Positions 1 through 12,100 of a stretch of 64,000 nt of DNA are shown piece by piece. Below the pieces are notes generated by a model that had not been told where the DNA came from, searched no databases, and saw only the letters and a list, made by a program, of their open reading frames with translations. The stretch's first letter is position 1. Each line of letters opens with the position of its first letter. The translations under genes were made by a program, and so were the position numbers. The stretch is taken from the NCBI RefSeq assembly GCF_018691265.1, contig NW_024881321.1, positions 24,773,698-24,837,697 of the forward strand, written 5' to 3'. The stretch comes from Tyto alba (lineage: Eukaryota; Chordata; Aves; Strigiformes; Tytonidae).

Positions 1-259
1 GAGAGTTCTTTCCACAGGCTGCAGTTCTTCATGAACTGGTCCAGTGTGAGTCCCTTCCACAGGGTACAGTCCTTCAGGAACAGACTGATCCAGTGTGGGT
101 CCCATACACAGGCCACAGCTCTTGCCAGAAAACCTGCTCCCGTATGAGCTCTTCGCCACAGTCTTCAGCTCTTGCCAGGAGCTTGCTCCAGCATGAGGTC
201 CTCCAGGATCTTTGCACAGAAGCTACCCCATTACCAAAATGCCATGTAAACCCAACACA
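1..259 (-). mobile_element. Family 1 LTR, 5' part, cut by window edge
   Basis: Read on the minus strand it starts at position 259 with TGTGTTGGGTTTACATGG, which matches the start of the complete copy at 24011. It then runs into the repeated block with units like CTGGAGCAG...TGAAGGACTG. The stretch between the LTR start and the repeat block is much shorter than in full copies, so this copy lacks most of the promoter half, including the TATTTAAG box. Its other end lies outside the window, so no target duplication can be tested. The family is defined here by comparing copies inside the window; no library name is assigned. Confidence 0.75.
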
Positions 260-260
260 G

Positions 261-262
261 TT

Positions 263-308
<46 letters not shown>

Positions 309-310
309 GT
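261..310. repeat. (TA)n microsatellite
   Basis: A nearly pure TA dinucleotide run with one or two G interruptions begins directly at the LTR start at 259. It probably grew from, or flanked, the LTR target site. Confidence 0.9.
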
Positions 311-2100
311 AAGGTGTTAAACTCTCAGATCATATTTCCCTTTGGCAACTAAAATGCAGTAATTTTTTTATTGTCTTTGAAAACTAGAAGCTGAGTAAAC
401 CAGCTGATCTTACTATAGCACAAAATGTAAATAAAGTACTATGTCTCCTTTGGTAAGTTACGAAGCAAATCCATTCAAAATGTAACACATGTAACGTATT
501 TAACCATTCTGGAAGAAAGGAGTACTTTACAATAATGAAATTAAATTTAGAGGAATTTTTTGTCTTAGTCAGAAATACCTTAATTCAGGGTCTAATAAAA
601 TTGGTGACAAACCCTTCTGGGTTCATCATGTATATTGAAAGTTTTCTCTTAACTGTTTCTGAAACTATAAGAAAAAAACTGACAAAACAGGGGGAGAAAA
701 TTTTTTTTTTTTTCCTCATTGAGATATCTAAAAGAATAAGATTTCAAATGAACTCAGCTTAATTTTGAATGTCTGACAATGAGTTACATCTTTATGATTC
801 TCAAAAATAAATTGGTATTAATTTCACTAAGAAACTAAAAAGCCTCAGTTAATCAGAATGAATTTATTCTAGAAAAGATGTCATTTGAAGAATAACATGT
901 ATTGACATATAGTACAATAATATCTTTTCAAACTAATGTTTAGTGTATGATGATTTTTTTGATTAAAATTCTTGATAGAAAATATTAATGTATTTTATTT
1001 GTCTTCTTACATTACTAATATATATTTTATATTGGTCCTTGGTTTTTTTATTGGATATCATTCTATTCCCTGCTAAAATATATTTCCACAGGAAACTTAT
1101 TACAGTAGTACATAAAATCTATCATTGATAAACTCATGCTTTATGAATTTGTCCTATTAATGTACTTAAATAATGTTCATTTCCTTTTTTGTAAGTATTT
1201 TTAGCTGAGAAAAACTTCAAATAATAACAAAAACTCCAACAACACTAGCAAAAAAACCCTCAAATTCCAATAACAAAAAATGTATTAATTGTTAATGATT
1301 ATTTAAAGTTTATTAATTTTCAGAAAACAACAGCACAATAGGAAAAAAAAAAAAAAAAAAAAAAAAATATTTTATTTCAATGAAACTCTTGATTTTCGTC
1401 TATGACTTATCCTGCCAACAAGGATTTTTTGATTATCACAAAATCACAAGGTAACCTCTCTGAAATTGCAACATAATTATATTTTAACTGTAGTATACTT
1501 CTTTAAGAATACCATTTTAGAGAGGAAAAAAAGTTCAAGTACAGGACATATTAAACAAATCTACAAGAAGAGTCTAAACATACTGAAAATTCTGTCCTTG
1601 TGAAACATTCAAGATGGAGATACAGCTTTTTCAGATGCATCTCAAAAAAGAAACCAAAGAGATAATTTGAATTTAAAAATAATTTATTTTGAGTAAATGG
1701 TTTGCTTCTGGTGTTTTTTCATTAATCAAATTAAGGGTGAAACTTCAATTCTTCTCCTGCTGTATGATATCAACTCTTGTGTAAGTTTGTATATTCAATA
1801 TACGTATTGATCGTAAGATCAATATTGCAATATTGACACATTTACTACATGAAGTAGAAGGTAAAGTAAAACAGGGTTATCAAAGCACATCAGTGTGATG
1901 ATAGTGTCACCTATGTAACACGTCTTTTAAAAATACAACACTGTTATGTACAAATTGTGAGGATATGCAGGCAGATGACTAGACTTTCGCCTGAGGTTTA
2001 GGTAAGAGAACAGACCATGAGAAACTGATAAACCTGACATCCAGGCTCCAACCACGACACTGATTGAGCCCTGCCTTTGATCACTGCAGTCTATTCTATC
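311..2100. other. AT-rich DNA, no gene seen
   Basis: This is AT-rich sequence with short homopolymers, including a run of about 25 A near 1344-1367. No family signature, splice-supported exon or RNA gene could be supported. Confidence 0.6.
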
Positions 2101-2109
2101 TTGTTAATT

Positions 2110-2720
2110 CACATTCCGAACTGTTTTTTTTTTTTTGTGTGTGATCTCACTCTTCACTCTGTATGTATGTGCCAGCTGATATGTGTATGTGTAATTTCTT
2201 AGCAAATGTCAAGTTGGACCAGCCACTGAGCAGGACACCCACATCTGGAAAAACCCAACCCTTGAACCAATGACTGTATCAGTGATCTGGAATCTGGTCA
2301 TGGACATTAAGCAGATTTAAATAATGTTGTGCTTATATTTAAGGGATCTGTGGCTGTGGTGTACATGTAAACCTAGATAGTTTGAGTTGAAGTGAAGTGT
2401 ACATCCACCAGTGAACCTTGATCCTGATCGGCTGAAAAGAGGAACAGCCCTGTGCTGCCTGTGCTTGTATTTATGTGACAGCCATTAGTGGGTTTGTGGG
2501 TGTTGTTAAACCAGTGCTCTGTGATGATCCATGTTAATGTCCTGTGTGTGTGTGAATGTGCATGTGTTTGAGTATCTACCTCTGTAACATGGACGCTACC
2601 TTGCTGCTTGTCAGACCTGCAAACAGATCCAACACCAGCCACATCCTGCTTGGCACGAGTGTACAGTTTTGGCTTAAACAGACCATGAAGGAAAAAAACC
2701 TGAGTTCTGAATTTCACTGG
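2110..2720. repeat. TG-rich block, possibly LTR-retroelement derived
   Basis: The block is richer in G, T and TGTG tracts than its flanks. A motif near 2203-2230 (AGCAAATGTCAAGTTGGACC followed by AGCCACTGAG) resembles the motif that recurs in the 148-bp array near 42085 and 42240. A second looser match (CCACCAGTGAAC) lies near 2406-2416. The 122-codon minus frame and the 60-codon plus frame here look like nothing recognisable. Shared ancestry with the 41.6-42.4 kb array is an inference from these motifs only. Confidence 0.35.
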
Positions 2721-2739
2721 GATTTGGCATCTCTTTAAC

Positions 2740-5600
2740 ATAAATTCTCTATCTATCTTATGTAAAGTTAACCGATTTTAAATCACTAGTTTCATAACTA
2801 AAAATGAAGGCGTTCAGTTCTAATCTTGACTTTGGTATACTTATATGCATGTATGTATACATAGAGATATAGACAAATTAAGTCAGAATTTTAAAAATAC
2901 AATTTATTGCTTGATGAAAGATTCTTGAAAAGTTTCCTGTAAATTTTCTTTGTCATATTCATCACAAATTCCCAAATATCCAACAGCTTATTATAAAATA
3001 CTATAAGTTAACTTGTAATATTTTCATTCACATGGCATGTTCAGTATAGTTTGAGTTGCCAAAGAAAGCTCATCATGTTGCATTCTATAGTGAATTAAAA
3101 AGAGAAAATTGAGTCTGTATTATTAAAATGGTCATCCATTTTTAACCAATTTCCTCACTATCTGATAAATGTGACTTGATGCTTTATTCATTCTTGGAAC
3201 ATGATCAAGAGATACTGTTAAACGGATATTATAATAGACATCATAGATAAAAAAGAATATTGAAGTGTTGAAAGTGGAGGAGAGGGACAGTGGAAAGTGA
3301 TCTCTTTATAGAGGTTACATTCATTATAGATAGTGAAAGAAGAGAATATAAAACTAAAACCCTTATGTTAAGGACACTGTTCTTCCCACTTAAATGTTTG
3401 AAAAACAATATTGTTATTTGACATATTATGGAAGCAGAAGGAAAGAACCTAGCTCATTCACTGATTCAGATTTTACTTTAGTCTTGAAAAAGTGCCTATC
3501 ATACTTTCCAATTATAAATATGTGTTTCTTCATTTCTATATTACTTCTATAATTCATATAATAAATTATTTCAGGGAACTTTAATTCCGTTGCTGTGCAT
3601 AACCAAACACATTAAAAATTAACACTTTGGTTAATTCCTGTTACATGCATATACTCAGTATCCTATAGATGGTTATAAAGTTAACATCCTTTAAAGTGGA
3701 TTCCATATCACATATACAGTGATGTAGACATACTTACTATCTGTTTTCCTTATTTATTCTCTTTTACAGCAGCTCTTAGAATTTCCATCTTTTAACAGTG
3801 TAAAAAAAAAAAAAAACAGGAATAATTATTTGCTTGATGATGATACTACATTTTTTTTTTTAATTAAGATGAAAATTTGTGCTTTTGTTTTATACTTTTT
3901 AATATAATTTTGTTTGTAATTTTCCACAGAATTTTGGGACAAGATATTGTTAAAGAGGATGAATACTTCAGAAATAATATCCACCATGAATATTTTAGTT
4001 AGGCTCTAATTTTTAAAATATCACATAAATACTTTGTGACTGAAGAGGAATTTCTTTAAAAATTTAGTTAAAAATAGCTTGAGTTATTTTATGAAAATCC
4101 TCAAGAAAATGAAGGAAAACAAAATATGTGACTGATAGAGCTGTATAAATACTCGAAAAACAAAAATTAAAAGGTTGTTATGAATATCTATTTTCATGGA
4201 ACATTAATGCAGCTGAATTTAAGATGCTCTGTCTTTGCTTTCCCAAAGTGTTTAATGAATTAGTATTTTATTATTATTATTTAATGGGCAGGAATGTTCA
4301 GAGAAACAGACATTTCAGCTGATTACCCTAGTGAATCTGAATTTTGCTCGTGTAAGCATGAGTCGTTACTCTGGAAGCTAGAATTTAAGAATTTTGATCC
4401 TCACAGTAGAAGGAGAAATATAGTTTAAAATATACATGTTCCATCTAATAAACAAAGCTCTACATATCAATATCCAGTAACGGAATCTATGAACTATACC
4501 TGTTTTTCTAAGATAGATGGGACAAGAAATAGATTTTGAGATTATGTGTAAAAAAGATGGATGATTTATTAGACATGCTTGACTACATACTATTATTTTC
4601 TCTTCTTGCGTAGTTTTTAATAAGACAAGAAGGTGTTTATTAGTTTTTACCACCATCAAATTATCACCCCACACAATGTGGTCAGTTCCCTTGGGTGAAA
4701 ATTAGAGTGAGGATTTTGGTCCTTATTCCTACCATTTCTGATACTTACTTGAGAGGAAAGACAACATTTAAAAATATTCCTTCACTGTTACTGTCACTAT
4801 AAACATCATTATTGTTTCCAATTACATAATATTTCAATATGGAAATAATACATGGGGAAATTCTTACAAAAATAATTTCACTATCTTGGTCAGATATTGT
4901 TCTGTCCTCACTATTAAAGATAAATGAGACATACATTACCAGTTAGTGCAGATCACTATTTTTCCCAAAAGAGCAAGATAAATAGTCTTCTACTTGAATC
5001 TTCCTCTCAGTCTAGGACTCAAATGATGCACATTATTTAGGTTAAGTATCTATATATATATTATGGTTTAAAAAAAACCTATCATCTGGGGTTGCATATA
5101 TTTCCCAAATAATGACAGAGACAGCCTATAAAATTAGTTTAAACTACACACTGGTATTATTTGCCTAAATGTAATCACTTCATAGCATTTGAGGCACTGT
5201 CACATATGTTTCTGGCCTTCAGCTCCTACTACAGATGACTGCAGGTCTCTTTGAAGACCTGTGCTATTCATTGCAGCCCCATGTAGTCCTAGTTCTAATA
5301 GGTTATTTCTGGTATGAAAGGGATAAAACTGCACACAGTTTTCAAGAACTGAAAATCACTACTAGAGTTGACTAGGGGCAGATGGGAAAAAATGGGATGA
5401 ATCCATGGGAAAGAGTAATTCCTTTAGAGAAAGAAAATCTGGAACATGTTAAGCAGTTGAAATGAGGATGTTTAATCATGTTTCAGATATTGAGAACTGC
5501 ACATTTAGGGCTCAATTCCATCATTGCTGACACAAAGACTTCTACTGCCATTTAAGATAACCTAGAGTATTGAGAACACTTTAACAAAACTGGGAAATGT
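2740..5600. other. AT-rich DNA, no gene seen
   Basis: This is AT-rich sequence with short A and T runs. Two minus-strand frames (98 and 63 codons near 4378-4936) show no domain signature and AT-driven composition, so I treat them as chance. No repeat family is recognised. Confidence 0.6.
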
Positions 5601-6029
5601 AACAAAGAAACTGTAGAAGAACCAGGTCTTGTGGCACAGGAGTGGAAACCATTCAAGGTACACTCAGGAATCTCACATGTCACTAAACACCGTTGAGCAG
5701 GTAACTGAGCAAACCGCTGAGGGTGAGGTTAAGCTGCAGATTCAGACATATAGCTTGTTATTTACAGCATAGATGCTTGTAAGAGATCTAGCTCTTACAG
5801 AGATATCTAAAGTACAGAGATAGTAAATGGGGGTCTGACGACCTAGGCATCTAATATCAGACTAAATGGTTGTATCTTGTCTGTTGAATAACTCTTGGTA
5901 TCTTGACTGTAGTGATTAGATTGCCACAGACTAAATTTAAAGATCTAGCTGTCATGTAAAAACCTATAGGTCAATTTAGCTGTCCACAGATAGCAGATAA
6001 GTGCAAGCTGAGATATGTTAAGTGATCTA

Positions 6030-6470
6030 ACTGGTCCCTTTGGCTGGACCCTGAGAGCATCCCCAGGCTTCACTGTCCCTGGACTCCCCACACCCTGCCC
6101 AAGGCTGAGGATCCCATTTCAGCCCCCTGGGGCTGTCTCTCTCTGCCCCAGCAACAGGTCCAGGATCCAACCACCCACAGCCCTGCCCTGCCCAGACATG
6201 GACCCTTCCAAGCCAGACCCACCCACTGGCTCATGTCCAAGCCCAGCTTTAGCCCATCACCATCCCCAGGGAGGTGCCAAATGTCCAGGGCTGAGGCTAC
6301 CCCAGTCTCCCCTGGCTGCCTTAATCCTGTCTGGGTCAGTGAGATGGGTCCTGGATGTCAGGTCCTGCCCTGACATCCCAGGGAAACCTCATCACTCCTG
6401 GCACCAGGAGCCCAAGAAACCTCTGCCCTCCCTGCTCCCTGGAACGCACTTGGAACAGGCAGTTAGAATA
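6030..6470. other. GC-rich, CpG-poor block of unknown origin
   Basis: About 440 bp of strikingly C-rich sequence on the plus strand interrupts AT-rich DNA. CpG dinucleotides are rare while CCC and TGG are common, so it does not look like an unmethylated CpG-island promoter. A 161-codon frame (6015-6500) reads as proline- and serine-rich low-complexity sequence with no domain I recognise. Its reverse complement has a flavour similar to the GC-rich stretch at 39811-40015. A decayed ERV internal segment or retroposed GC-rich transcript is possible but unproven. Confidence 0.4.
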
Positions 6471-6509
6471 GAGAGTCTGCAGGAGACCATCATCTTCTAG
6501 AACAGGTGC

Positions 6510-8365
6510 TGGAGGACAGGTAATATACTGTCACACACTTAAGATGTCACTTAATATCTTGTGGACAACATCTGTTGCTAAGGTCTGGACAGCACAATCC
6601 CACCCTCCACAAGGACCTGCCATTCTGACTCAATCTCTGGTCTGTGTGGATAGGCATTTCCTGAGGGTGCTTTATCAGTGCTTTAAGAGTAAAATAGGCT
6701 CTTCCAGACCTTTTCTACTAGGCTTCTTACTCATAAGTGGAGATAGTCATATGTACAAATGACTTGATGAAGCAGGTAAGACAGCTTTCTACAGATCCTC
6801 AACTTCACACAAGACTCATCTCAAAGTTTATCTCTAAATGGATATATAAGTCCAATTTGATGTTAGTTGTAAGGTTTATATATAGCCATACTAACTCCAT
6901 TGAGTCCTGTTGGTCATAGAATTTACTGATTTTTAACCAGAGAAGACTCATATGCCATCTGGGGATGGACTGAACTTTTGCCCTTAGAAAATGAGGTGCA
7001 AATAAATCTAGTAACCTTTGTGAATACTACTAAGGAGAAACTCAGTAATAAAAGTACATGCTATTATATCTGTAAAGCAGTCATTTTTCTTTCTTCCTCT
7101 TAATAAAAGGTTTCTGAACATGACACTGTGTTGCTTTGATGTCAATAGTATGAAACGTCATGAAGTAAGTCATCATGAAGTAAGTGGGTTTATTCATGTT
7201 ACTGTGAAAATTCTTTGTATTTCTCTACAGTGACAGAATCAAATAAGATTGGAGATTTTTCCCCAGCTTGCATGATATTTAGACAGTGAACAGAGCCAGA
7301 TGATGCACATCTGTTTGGAAGGGACCCTTGGATTGCTAAATTTGACTTGAGCAAACAACAAAAAACTAATTTATAAACCTGCCAGACTGTCACAGGGGAC
7401 ATGGGGAAGATTCATAAGGTTGTCAGTAGTGAAAGAGAAAACCAGAGGTTCAGAAAGCAGTAAGAGAATTGTAGAAACTAGTTGAACAGACTGAAAGAAT
7501 GAAATCATCAGAAAGTTTTTTCCTAGATTCATTCAGAGAAAGTACATTTTATTGAAGGATTTTGACAATTTGATTAATGAACTTCATGATTTGGAACAAT
7601 CTGCAAAAATTTCAGCTGGCATCAAAATGGAATAGACCTGAAGTCTTGTGCTCCCTGGTTGTGCACAGTTGACCTATTGGGCTTATTTACGTTCATGTTC
7701 TCCTAAAAGACTTTAATCAAAGAAATGTAGAAGGATCTTAGGCTAGTAGTCCAGGCCTCTTCTTTTACTCTACAGAGACACCACCACTGTAAAACAAACC
7801 ATCTTTTTAAGATTTCCATCACTTTGATGAATGAAGAGGGAAATACTTAGTCTTTGAACAACTCTTCTCAGATCAACCAGTTCAGATTCTTTATCTGTGA
7901 ATTCTTATCAGTTTACAGGGTCTCATGGAGACATTAGCAATGAGAAAGCAATATGTATAACATGAGGGGTTTGAGACAATTCTTTAAGGCAGAAGAATAC
8001 AAATTTGAAGCAATTTGTATCATGCTGTCATGATAGAGGTTAACTAATTTTCTTCTTTCTTGAAATATGTTTTGTTTCCTAATTCAAAGATCATATCCTA
8101 ATTCAAAGACTTATCCCACTACTTTCTTTGATTTAAAGTGAATATTACAAGATTCACACTGTTTCAAAAGTGAACTACCTGCAGATGTTCATTTATCCAC
8201 AACACAAAACACCTCACAGGCGTTTTCCAGGATGGAAGAAAACCAGATAATTACAGTTACTAGAGAGGATAAAACACTGAGGATGTTCTGCTACTAGGTT
8301 CTGCTAGGTTAAAGAACTATCTGTGAGGTAAAGGAGTATGATCTTCCTGGTTTAAGCCCAGAAAG
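6510..8365. other. AT-rich DNA with small local duplications
   Basis: No gene or repeat family is recognised. Two short direct duplications are visible: CATGAAGTAAGT at 7159 and 7174, and TCCTAATTCAAAGA at 8077 and 8096. These look like replication-slippage duplications. Confidence 0.6.
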
Positions 8366-8369
8366 CAAC

Positions 8370-9170
8370 TGAGCACCATGCAGTGACTCACTCACTCCTT
8401 CCCCCTCAGGGATGGGGAGGACAAAATAAAACAGAAGACACCATGATCAAGACAAGGACAGGGCGGGATGACTCACCCAATATGGTCATAGGCAAAAGAC
8501 AGACTCATTAGGGTAAGAAAAGAACCAACAATTTAATTTGAACACCACCACACCACTACTCAATTTACCAATCAAACAAAGTAGGACAGTGAGAAATAAA
8601 ACCACATCTTAAAAACATTTTCCTCCCATCACCTGCTTCTTCCCAGGCTCAGTTTTGATCCCCATTTCTCTACTTCTTCCTCTCCAGAAGCGCAGGGATG
8701 GGCGTTGCAGTTGGTTCATCAACAGTTGTTTCTGACACTCCTTCCTCCTCAGGGGGAGGACTCCTCACACTCTTTCTCTGTTCCAGGGTGGCGTCCCTCC
8801 CACAGTAGGCAGTCCTCCATGAACTTTCTCTGACATGAGTCCTTACCACAGGCAACAGCTCTTTACAAACTGCTACAGTGTGGGTCCCTGACATGTGTCT
8901 CAATCTTCCCAGTGACGAACTGCTCCAGCATGAGCTTCCCTCAAAGTTCTGGCCCTCCTTGGGCACAGATACCTACTCTGGTGTGGGGTCCTCCATGGGA
9001 TGCATGGCCCTCCATGTGCTGCAGGGAGACAGCATGCCCTCTCATCATGGGCTTCAAGGCAGTCTTTACTCCAGTGCACCTTTCACTTCTCCTCCTTTCT
9101 TCAACTGACCTTGGTATTTGCACAGGTATTTCCCTCACCACACCTCCTCCTATCAGATTTCCCTGGTGCA
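8370..9170 (-). mobile_element. Family 1 LTR, 5'-truncated copy
   Basis: Read on the minus strand, this copy runs from near 9170 to near 8370. It keeps the block around CAGACACCAAGG (seen here reversed near 9108-9128), the repeat units CTGGAGCAG/GGGAAGGAC, and the purine-rich and terminal part that also ends the copies at 40016 and 49746. The first quarter, with the TATTTAAG box, is absent. The end near 8370 is assigned by similarity to the 40016 copy (CCATGCA followed by the CACTCC..CCCCTC tract), and no target duplication was found. Short frames within it (94-122 codons) are not conserved between copies. Confidence 0.7.
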
Positions 9171-9174
9171 AATG

Positions 9175-12100
9175 GACACAATTGTCCCTGAGGTAAGAGC
9201 TGTCCTTCAACATGCCCTTAAAATTAATGAATATGCCTAAAACACTACAAAAAAAAAAAAAAAAAAACTCCAAGGAAAAAGACTGAATACCAAACCCCTG
9301 ATTGTTCATACTACTTATTTTTTAGTTTTCTCTCTGACCCTGTCTTGGAACATATGAAGTGACTTATTCCAGAAAAATCTTCTAAAAAATGTTCTTGCCC
9401 TAAGCAATGTGGTATAAAGCTGCTTGATTAAGAAATGGGGATCTATTTCTAACCTTTTTTTATTTTTCAGGCTTATTTAATGGGACCCTTCAACTTACTG
9501 CCACCACCAAAATTGTTGATGCTTCTTTACTGCAGACTCAATTCCCGCATTCTCTGTTTCTCCTTCTGAGATACTCTGGAAAGTTATAGATCTGCAGAAG
9601 AAGTGCACTGGTGCCAAAGACACTTCCTAAGTGGAAGATATGTTTACAGCTTTTCTGCAGGCAACAGCTGAATACAGGGAGGGAAAATTGTCCAGACTGC
9701 ATTGTTTAGGATACTTTCTGCACAAATAAACAGGACTGTCATATAGCACAGGGAAAATAGTTTTAGTCCTATTGGACAAATTACTATCTTACAAGCTCAT
9801 TTTGGTAAACAGCTACAAATGACTAATATCTTCTACCCTATAAACTCAGATACCTAGGAATGTTTGAAAATTTACCAAAAAATTTCCCTCCTATTCACAG
9901 AGCCTAAGTAGGATTATTCTCAGAGGGATTAATATTGTTGTGATGGCTCTGATCCATGTCTAATTGTAAGGACCTGAAAGAATTAATGACTCAAATATTC
10001 ATCAAGACAGAAAACCTCAAGGCCTTTGTGATTAGTCTAAGGAATGCTTAGGAACACACAGGGAAGCTCAGAGTGTATCAAAGGATGCACAGCTCCACTT
10101 CCTTGCTGCTGTATTGCCAAATTCCTTGGATAGGCCTCAAAGGAAGGAAATGTAGCCTGAATAAAACTATATGTTCAGACTGAGTGAAACTATAATTTTT
10201 GGGAAAAAGATTGATAAAAGAGAGATACATCTGGCACCATATCGATTTCTCTCCTGTCTTTTTCTTTCCTTTCCTTTTATTTCCTTTATTTTCTTTTATA
10301 GAATTATCAATAAGAGACCACATTCTTACTGTCTTTTTCCAAGTTTAAGCTGTTTCTACCTCAAGTAAAATATGATAACTGGTCATCTGGTGTCGTTTCA
10401 CCTTAGTTTAACCTGAGGGGATCACAAAACCTTTATGACTCCCTAGGCTCCCGGTCCGGGTCATAATACCAATCTACTACTACACTTTACATTAAAATGC
10501 TCTGATGAAGCCTTGTTTTTTTCTGTTTTTCTTTCTTAGCTTGCTTTTTAACATTTATTGTATCTTTAGTTACAATGGCCCAGATCCAGCAAGTAATTAG
10601 TTACCTATTTTTTCTTTAAGTTCTTAGCTTTCCATTGAAAAATAAAATGGATTTGGGCCAAAAATTCTTATCACCTCAGTCCAAATGATGTTTTAATTTT
10701 TCTTTAATATGTTTAAATATATTTATTTGTATATGGATATAAATATCAACATCAGTACAAAGAGAGGGAAAGAAATGTAATTCTGCTGAAAATAAAATAA
10801 ATCACCTTCAAATAAATACCATCATTTAAAATAAAATAAATAATTTTTTGTATTAAACATAAATAATCGATATGTCCCCAGAAACGCTTATCCCTCCACG
10901 AAAATATAAATTATTTCTAGTCTAAGATAATTTTGAACTTTCAAATACCACTTGTTTCTGTTTCATTTTGAAAGAAACAGGGATATTCAGTCTTTGGAAG
11001 AAATCAAGAGAATATTATTAATTGGTAACATCAATCTTAGATTTATTTTTTTTATCTTTTTACATGTAATTACCTCATCTAGAATGTGAATTCATTTCTC
11101 CTAAAGGTGGTTTGCTGACCTTCCATGAGATGATGGATGTTATAAGCCTTCCATGTAAGAAGAAAAGATAAAATGTATTTAAAATCTTCAGCTGAGCACC
11201 TTTCTATATTCAGTTCAGTAGACTGATAGACTGAGAGACAAATGTATTTTCTCAAGGTGTGATCTATTTTGTTCCCAACTCATAAGATCATAAAAGCACG
11301 TCTGCTTTTTTTGAAAATTACTGATCTCATGCAGAAGGCTATGCCTCTGTGCATTTGTAGATGTACAGAGATATACTTCAAAAGATTAACGAAGCCATGG
11401 TCTGTCAGAGTTCCTGAAAAATTGACATGAGATAAAATCTTCCTTCTTTTTCCTCCCTATACATCAATCAAATTTGACCTGGTGCTGGACACACAAATAA
11501 AAGATATCTAGATAAATTAATGACCAACTGAGATCGCAAAATGAGAGTGAAGCTTTAGACCAGTTACAACTTCTAGCTGTGCCTGTGGTAGAACTTACGT
11601 AAAGTTATAGAAAACAAAACATATTATTGAATGCCATCTTTAATACTAGAAGATGACAAAATCCTGGTGAGTGCTTCAAATCTATCTATTTTATATGGCA
11701 AAATTTGATGAGCTAAGTTCACTTCAGATGTAATTTCAATAGAATAACAATATTTAATCACTAATTAATATTACCTGTAACATGACAATTCTGCCTGGCC
11801 TATAAAAGTAAATTGTCTTTTTTTTTTTCTACCTAAGCAGAGACAATGAGGTGTATTCTATAAAACAGGTATTGCCATCACCATGGGGTGGAATTCTAAA
11901 GCTCCAGAAATTTATCAAATTTTCAGAGAACTTCAACACATAAATAATTTAATAGATCAAAGAGTAGAGAAAAATAATTAAATAAATATTAGAAAACATG
12001 CCAGTATTTTCAAACTTGCATATTCAGATTTAATTCCCTATATTTTGATTATGTACTTAACTAAGGGTCTAGACCACAAAAAAACCTGAAGCCTATAAAA

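Noticed and set aside
6015..6500. 161-codon plus frame as a real gene
   Set aside because: Pro/Ser-rich low-complexity text in a C-rich block, no domain, and no promoter or splice evidence that I could defend. Kept only as an unexplained GC-rich block.
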